Below are positions 45,123 through 49,794 of a stretch of 49,794 nt of DNA, piece by piece. Source of the stretch: Chloroflexota bacterium (lineage in GTDB: Bacteria; Chloroflexota; Dehalococcoidia; UBA2979); contig CANIRU010000005.1 in NCBI GenBank assembly GCA_947470025.1, forward strand, positions 1 to 49,794, in the 5' to 3' direction. The notes beneath the pieces were generated by a model that worked only from the letters and a program-made list of their open reading frames with translations, was not told the origin of the DNA and did not search any database. The position numbers and the translations under genes are program-made. The number at the start of each line of letters is the position of its first letter. The first letter of the stretch is position 1.

Positions 45123-46139
45123 CTAGGCCAGCGTGACGCCTTCAGAGAGCAGACGGCTGTGCACGCGGACGATCATCCGGTGCCGCACCTCGGCGGCGTC
45201 GCGCCACGAGGTGGCCCGCACCCGTAGCTGCATCTCGGCCTTGCCGCCCTCGACGCCCTGGTAGCGGAAGACGATGCGCCCACCGCCCGCGACCAGATCG
45301 CTCTCCTCGTCGCACATCCTCGACAGCTCGTCCAGGCACGCGTCCTGCACGGCTACCAGGTCTTCCTCGGTGGAGACGTGGAGCACCAGCAGCACGTCCG
45401 TCTCGGGCGTGGTGGAATCAAAGTTCGTCATCGTCGCCTGGGCGAGCACGGAGTTCGGCACGAGCACGATGTTGTTGTCGGTCGAGCGGATCCGCGTTGC
45501 GCGCCAGCCGATGTCCTCGATCGTCCCAGAGGGGCCGCCCTGCACCTGGATCGCATCGCCGATCCGGATCGACTGGTCGGACAGCAGGAACGACGACGCG
45601 AAGATGTTCGCGAGCATCGGCTGCAGCGCGAGCGCCACGGCGAGGCCGCCGAGCCCGAGGCCCGCGAGCAGCGGGCTGATTTCGATGCCCACGGTCGCCA
45701 GCACCATGAGGAGCCCGGCGATCCAGATCAGCCCGCGGAGCGCGCGTTGCAGCGGCGGGAGGGAGTGGAGCCTCGCGCGAGTCGCGATGGAGCGGTTCGC
45801 GTACCACTGCGTGAGCGGGACGATCAGCCGCTGCGCGCCATAGACCACCACGATGATCGTGAACGCGATCCACGCGCGGTCGACCACCTGCCAGCCGTCG
45901 TGCAGGTAGGACAACCGGCGCAGCACGATGAAGAACGTCTGCACCACGATCAGCACGCCCAGCGGCCCGTGCAGCGTGCGCACGGCAAGGTCTGTCGCTC
46001 CGTTCGAGCCGGTGAAGCGCCGCAGCAGCGCGACGATCAGCCGAGGCACGACCAGCGCGACGAGCACCGCCGCGCCGAGGATGGCGACTGCGGTCAGGGT
46101 CTCGGTCCACTGGTCAGAGGTCAGTTGCAGGGCGTTCAC
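45123..46139 (-). CDS. MscS-family mechanosensitive ion channel
   Basis: LLAGLGLGGLAVALALQPMLANIFASSFLLSDQSIRIGDAIQVQGGPSGTIEDIGWRATRIRSTDNNIVLVPNSVLAQA. Confidence 0.94.
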   Translation of the reverse strand: MNALQLTSDQWTETLTAVAILGAAVLVALVVPRLIVALLRRFTGSNGATDLAVRTLHGPLGVLIVVQTFFIVLRRLSYLHDGWQVVDRAWIAFTIIVVVYGAQRLIVPLTQWYANRSIATRARLHSLPPLQRALRGLIWIAGLLMVLATVGIEISPLLAGLGLGGLAVALALQPMLANIFASSFLLSDQSIRIGDAIQVQGGPSGTIEDIGWRATRIRSTDNNIVLVPNSVLAQATMTNFDSTTPETDVLLVLHVSTEEDLVAVQDACLDELSRMCDEESDLVAGGGRIVFRYQGVEGGKAEMQLRVRATSWRDAAEVRHRMIVRVHSRLLSEGVTLA

Positions 46140-46158
46140 GCGTCGATGCTAGCCGATC

Positions 46159-46809
46159 TCACGTTCCGCGCCCCAGCTGCGCGAGCGCGGCGGCCACGTC
46201 CTCCGGCGTGTCCACGTCGAGGAAGGACAACCCTTCCGGATCGGCGGCGCGCCAGTCTGCTTCGGCAAGCCGGGTCGCGTGCAGTATGTCCGCGACCGCC
46301 ATCGGCGCGCGGTCGCCCGCCTCGATGCGCGCGCGCAGCGTGCCGAGGGCGTCGCACACCATCGCGGAGCACAACGGCTGCGCACGCCCGTCCGCGATCG
46401 GCAACACCCAACGCGCGCCACCCTCGAGGTCCGCGCGCAGCCGCTCGATGAGCAGGCGCAGCAGCGCGGTCTGGAGGAACGGCATGTCCACGCCGACCAC
46501 CAGCGCCAGCGGCGCACGCGCGACCTCGAGGCCCCGCGCGATGCCGACCAGCGGGCCCTCGCCCTCGACCGGGTCTTCGGCGTGAACGACAGGGCAGGGG
46601 GCGTCCACCGCGGGCAGCGCGGCGCCCGGCGCGCGCACCACCACGATCTCGTCGACCACGGTCGCGAGCGCCGTCGCGGTGCGCTGCAGCAGCGACTGGC
46701 CGTCGAGGATCATCGAGGCCTTGTCGTGACCCATGCGGCGCGATCGGCCCCCCGCGAGCAGGATGCCGGTCACGGCCGGCGCAGCGTCGAGGTCTCCGGC
46801 GTCGGGCAT
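46159..46809 (-). CDS. mobA: Molybdenum cofactor guanylyltransferase-like protein (MobA)
   Basis: VTGILLAGGRSRRMGHDKASMILDGQSLLQRTATAL, EGPLVGIARGL, VGVDMPFLQ. Confidence 0.88.
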   Translation of the reverse strand: MPDAGDLDAAPAVTGILLAGGRSRRMGHDKASMILDGQSLLQRTATALATVVDEIVVVRAPGAALPAVDAPCPVVHAEDPVEGEGPLVGIARGLEVARAPLALVVGVDMPFLQTALLRLLIERLRADLEGGARWVLPIADGRAQPLCSAMVCDALGTLRARIEAGDRAPMAVADILHATRLAEADWRAADPEGLSFLDVDTPEDVAAALAQLGRGT

Positions 46810-46869
46810 CGCGTGCCTCCTCGCGGCGCTAGCATCGTAGATGCAGGCAGTGACGAGCGGAGCGAGCGC

Positions 46870-47601
46870 GTGGCGAGACAGCCGATCGAGGCCGTGATCT
46901 TCGACTGGGGCGGGACGCTGGCGGACTACGCCGCGATCGAGCTCATCGACATGTGGCGCATCGCCGCGCACCACCTGGCGGGCCACATCGACGTCGCGGA
47001 GCCGGAGATCCTTGCGCGCCTGACTGCCGTCGAGGAGCGCATGTGGGCGCGCACTACGACCGACGCCCGCGCGGCCTCGCTCTCGGACCTGCTCGCCGAG
47101 GCCACGCATGAGCTGGGCGCGGATGTCACCGCCGCCGTGCTCGAGGAGGCCGGGACGCACTACCTCGACACGTGGACGCCGCACATCGTCCACGATGCGC
47201 AGGCCGTCGAGGTGCTCACGGCGCTCCGCGAGCGCGGCCTGCGGATCGGGCTGCTCTCCAATACCCACTGGCCGCCCGCGTACCACGAGCATTTCCTCGA
47301 ACGGGACGGTCTGGTAGACCTCATCGATGCCCGCGCTTACACGAGCGAGATGACGTACATGAAGCCGCACCCGGACGCGTTTCGTTACGCCCTCGACGCC
47401 GTCGGTGTGACCGAGGCCTCGCGCGCCGTGTTCGTGGGCGACCGCCTCTTCGACGACGTGTTCGGCGCGCAGCGCGCCGGGATGCGCGCCGTGCACCGCG
47501 TAAACGCGAAGGTGCCGAGCCACGAGGTCCGCCCCGACGCGACGATCGAGCGTCTCGAAGAGCTCCTCCCGATCATCGACGGGTGGCTCGCCGAGGAGTG
47601 A
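46870..47601 (+). CDS. HAD-superfamily hydrolase
   Basis: VIFDWGGTLADYAAIEL, GLLSNTHWPP, YMKPHPDAFRYALDAVGV, FVGDRLFDDVFGAQRAGMRAVHR. Confidence 0.9.
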   Translation: MARQPIEAVIFDWGGTLADYAAIELIDMWRIAAHHLAGHIDVAEPEILARLTAVEERMWARTTTDARAASLSDLLAEATHELGADVTAAVLEEAGTHYLDTWTPHIVHDAQAVEVLTALRERGLRIGLLSNTHWPPAYHEHFLERDGLVDLIDARAYTSEMTYMKPHPDAFRYALDAVGVTEASRAVFVGDRLFDDVFGAQRAGMRAVHRVNAKVPSHEVRPDATIERLEELLPIIDGWLAEE

Positions 47602-47618
47602 GAGCGAGCCGGGAGGCC

Positions 47619-47737
47619 ATCACCCCAACCCTCTCCCATGAATGGGCGAGGGGGTCAGAGCGGGCGACTCTGAGCACGGTGCGGCCGCGCTGAGATTCAG
47701 AACCCTCGCCCACTCATGGGAGAGGGCAGGGTGAGGG
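47619..47737. repeat. REP-like element (second family) arranged as a long inverted pair
   Basis: CCCTCTCCCATGAATGGGCGAGGG (47629-47652) versus CCCTCGCCCACTCATGGGAGAGGG (47703-47726): 23/24 complementary; flanks also complementary (CACCCC / GGGTG). Confidence 0.85.
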
Positions 47738-47786
47738 CTTCCCGGCCTCCTCCCCCATCCCCTGCTCCGCCACTCTCCAGCTGCCG

Positions 47787-49352
47787 ATGGTTATCGCATC
47801 GGGACGGATCCCGAGGAGGGTGGCCAAGATGGCTACGTTGCTGCTCATCGCGCTGGGGATCGTCGTGGTGCTTGCCGCCTCGGCGGTGTGGGACATTGTG
47901 CAGACGAATCACGCAATCCTGCGCGTGTACCCCGTGGTGGGCCGGTTGCGCTATCTCCTCGAGAAGGTCGGGCCGGAGTTGCGCCAGTACATCGTGACCA
48001 GCGACCTCGCGGAGCGGCCGTACCACCGCGCGCAGCGGTCGTGGGCGTACCGCGCGGCGAAGGGCGTGGACGCGGCAGTCGGCTTCGGCAGCCAGCAGGA
48101 CCTCGGCCAGCCCGGCTCCTACCACTTCCTCCCGTCGCCGTTCCCGATGCTCCACTCCGAGGTACCTCAGGACGCGCGCCCGCACGTCGTCGGCCCGCAT
48201 CGCCCTCGGCCGTTCGTGACGCGCTCGCGCATCGGCATCGCGCCGATGTCGTTCGGCGCGCTGTCCGAGGCGGCGGTGCGTGCGCTTGCGCTCGGTGCGG
48301 GCGAGGCGGGCATCGCGATCAACACCGGCGAGGGTGGCCTGTCGCCGCATCACCTCTCCGGCGGCGGCGCGGTGATCTTCCAGATCGGCCCGGCGAAGTA
48401 CGGTGTCCGCACGCCGGCCGGGGACCTCGACTGGGATCGCCTGCGCGCGATCGGCAGCGACCCGCAGATCGCCGCGATCGAGATCAAGGTCAGCCAGGGT
48501 GCGAAGCCCGGCAAGGGCGGCATCCTCCCCGGCGCGAAGGTCACGCCCGAAATCGCCGCGATCCGAGGCATCCCGGTCGGCGAGGCCTCGCTCTCCCCGA
48601 ACCGCTTCAGCGACTTCTCATCGCTGCCGGAACTCATCGACTTTGTCGAGCGCGTGAAGGCGACGGTGCCCGTGCCCGTGGGCGTGAAGATCGTCGTCGG
48701 CGACGCGTCCTTTGCGGATGACCTCGCGCGCACGCTCGCTGAGGAGGACCGCGGCCCGGACTACGTCTCCGTCGACGGCGCCGAGGGTGGCACCGGCGCG
48801 GCGCCGATGTCGCTCACCGACCACATGGGCTTGCCCTTGCAGGACGCCATTGTCGTCGTCGATGACGCGTATCGCCGGTGGGGCGTGCGTGAGCGCATCT
48901 CGATCATCGGCGCGGGGCGCATCGTCACGGGGGCGGAGGCGGCGTTCACGCTGGCCCTCGGCGCGGACATGGTGAACATCGGTCGAGGCTTCCTGTTCTC
49001 GATCGGCTGCATCCAGGCGCTGCGCTGCCACACCAACGAGTGTCCCACGGGCGTCGCGACGCAGAGCGCGTGGCGACAGCGCGGCCTCGTGCCCAACGAC
49101 AAGCGGTCGCGCGTCGCGAACTATGCGATGGCGGTGAACGAGGACCTGATGGTCGTGACGCGATCGCTCGGCCTGCAATCACCCGCCGACCTCACGCGCG
49201 AGCACCTCGAGGTGGTCGTGGCGATCGGGCAGCGGATGCGCGCGAGCGACCTCTACCCGTACCCGCCGCTGACGCTGCAGGCGATGGTTTCGCCCGAGGT
49301 CATGTCACGTTTCGGCGGCGAGCAGCAGCCGGTCTACTGGGCCGCCTCGTAG
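47787..49352 (+). CDS. FMN-binding glutamate synthase-family protein with N-terminal TM segment
   Basis: RIGIAPMSFGALSEAAVRALALGAGEAGIAINTGEGGLSPHH, VDGAEGGTGAAP, RCHTNECPTGVATQ. Confidence 0.92.
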   Translation: MVIASGRIPRRVAKMATLLLIALGIVVVLAASAVWDIVQTNHAILRVYPVVGRLRYLLEKVGPELRQYIVTSDLAERPYHRAQRSWAYRAAKGVDAAVGFGSQQDLGQPGSYHFLPSPFPMLHSEVPQDARPHVVGPHRPRPFVTRSRIGIAPMSFGALSEAAVRALALGAGEAGIAINTGEGGLSPHHLSGGGAVIFQIGPAKYGVRTPAGDLDWDRLRAIGSDPQIAAIEIKVSQGAKPGKGGILPGAKVTPEIAAIRGIPVGEASLSPNRFSDFSSLPELIDFVERVKATVPVPVGVKIVVGDASFADDLARTLAEEDRGPDYVSVDGAEGGTGAAPMSLTDHMGLPLQDAIVVVDDAYRRWGVRERISIIGAGRIVTGAEAAFTLALGADMVNIGRGFLFSIGCIQALRCHTNECPTGVATQSAWRQRGLVPNDKRSRVANYAMAVNEDLMVVTRSLGLQSPADLTREHLEVVVAIGQRMRASDLYPYPPLTLQAMVSPEVMSRFGGEQQPVYWAAS

Positions 49353-49366
49353 CGATCGCGATCGCT

Positions 49367-49783
49367 CTATGCGCGTCCGACGTGGCGCGGGAACCAGCGC
49401 AGGTATTGCACCACGAGCAGCACGATGATCGTGACGTTCGTGAGGTTCGAGATGCGCCGGATGTTCGGGTTGGCGTAGAAGTTCACCTGCGTGATCACCA
49501 CGAGCACCGCGATCACGACCAGCGCGCCCACGGTGAGCGCGTGCCGCGACAGCAGCGCGCCGATGCTCCCGGCCTCGCGGTATCCGTACACGACGAGTGC
49601 GATCCCCAGCGGCAGCAGCGCCGCCAGCGCCGCGAGGTGCGCCGCCACGAACGGCCCGCGCCACCCCTCGGCTCCCGCGAAGAGCATCGCGATCGTCACG
49701 CCGAGGGCGAGCAGGGCAGCGATCCCGGCGAAGCGAAACCAGCGGTCGACAGCGCGGAGCGTCGTGGTCTTCATGGCGTCCAT
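49367..49783 (-). CDS. Multi-TM hypothetical membrane protein
   Basis: 138 aa with about four hydrophobic segments; convergent with the previous gene with a 14 bp gap. Confidence 0.65.
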   Translation of the reverse strand: MDAMKTTTLRAVDRWFRFAGIAALLALGVTIAMLFAGAEGWRGPFVAAHLAALAALLPLGIALVVYGYREAGSIGALLSRHALTVGALVVIAVLVVITQVNFYANPNIRRISNLTNVTIIVLLVVQYLRWFPRHVGRA

Positions 49784-49794
49784 CGTCGCACCGC

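Overview
High-GC bacterial chromosome window. Gene content and Thr/Pro-rich linkers suggest Chloroflexota, but that is inference only. Most of it is densely packed housekeeping and metabolic genes: the end of an F1 ATP synthase operon (atpA 3' end, atpG, atpD, atpC), SPFH protein, murA, mreB, rex, pabB-pabC, ispH, an Lhr-type helicase, a CsoR/CopA copper operon, a long minus-strand operon (nucleotidyltransferase, L-2-hydroxyglutarate oxidase, a 37-aa small ORF, L,D-transpeptidase, YibE/F, methyltransferase), thiolase/OB-fold/acyl-CoA ligase genes, two ClpS-like genes, a GGQ release-factor-like gene, argC, an ECF sigma/FecR pair, MscS, MobA, HAD and an FMN-dependent glutamate-synthase-like gene. 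No rRNA, tRNA, CRISPR, integrase or transposase was recognised. The most unusual structure is a family of about 250-320 bp palindromic, multi-hairpin intergenic elements. It has at least 7 full or partial copies. The terminal inverted repeats differ between copies but remain complementary within a copy, and 6 of 7 lie between convergent genes. Other points of interest: a MurA with Cys-to-Asp at the fosfomycin-target position, two DnaA-box-like sequences upstream of mreB, a strong CsoR-type operator next to an HMA/Cys-rich fusion protein, two hairpins inside the atp operon, probable leaderless promoters, and an internal domain duplication in the FecR protein.
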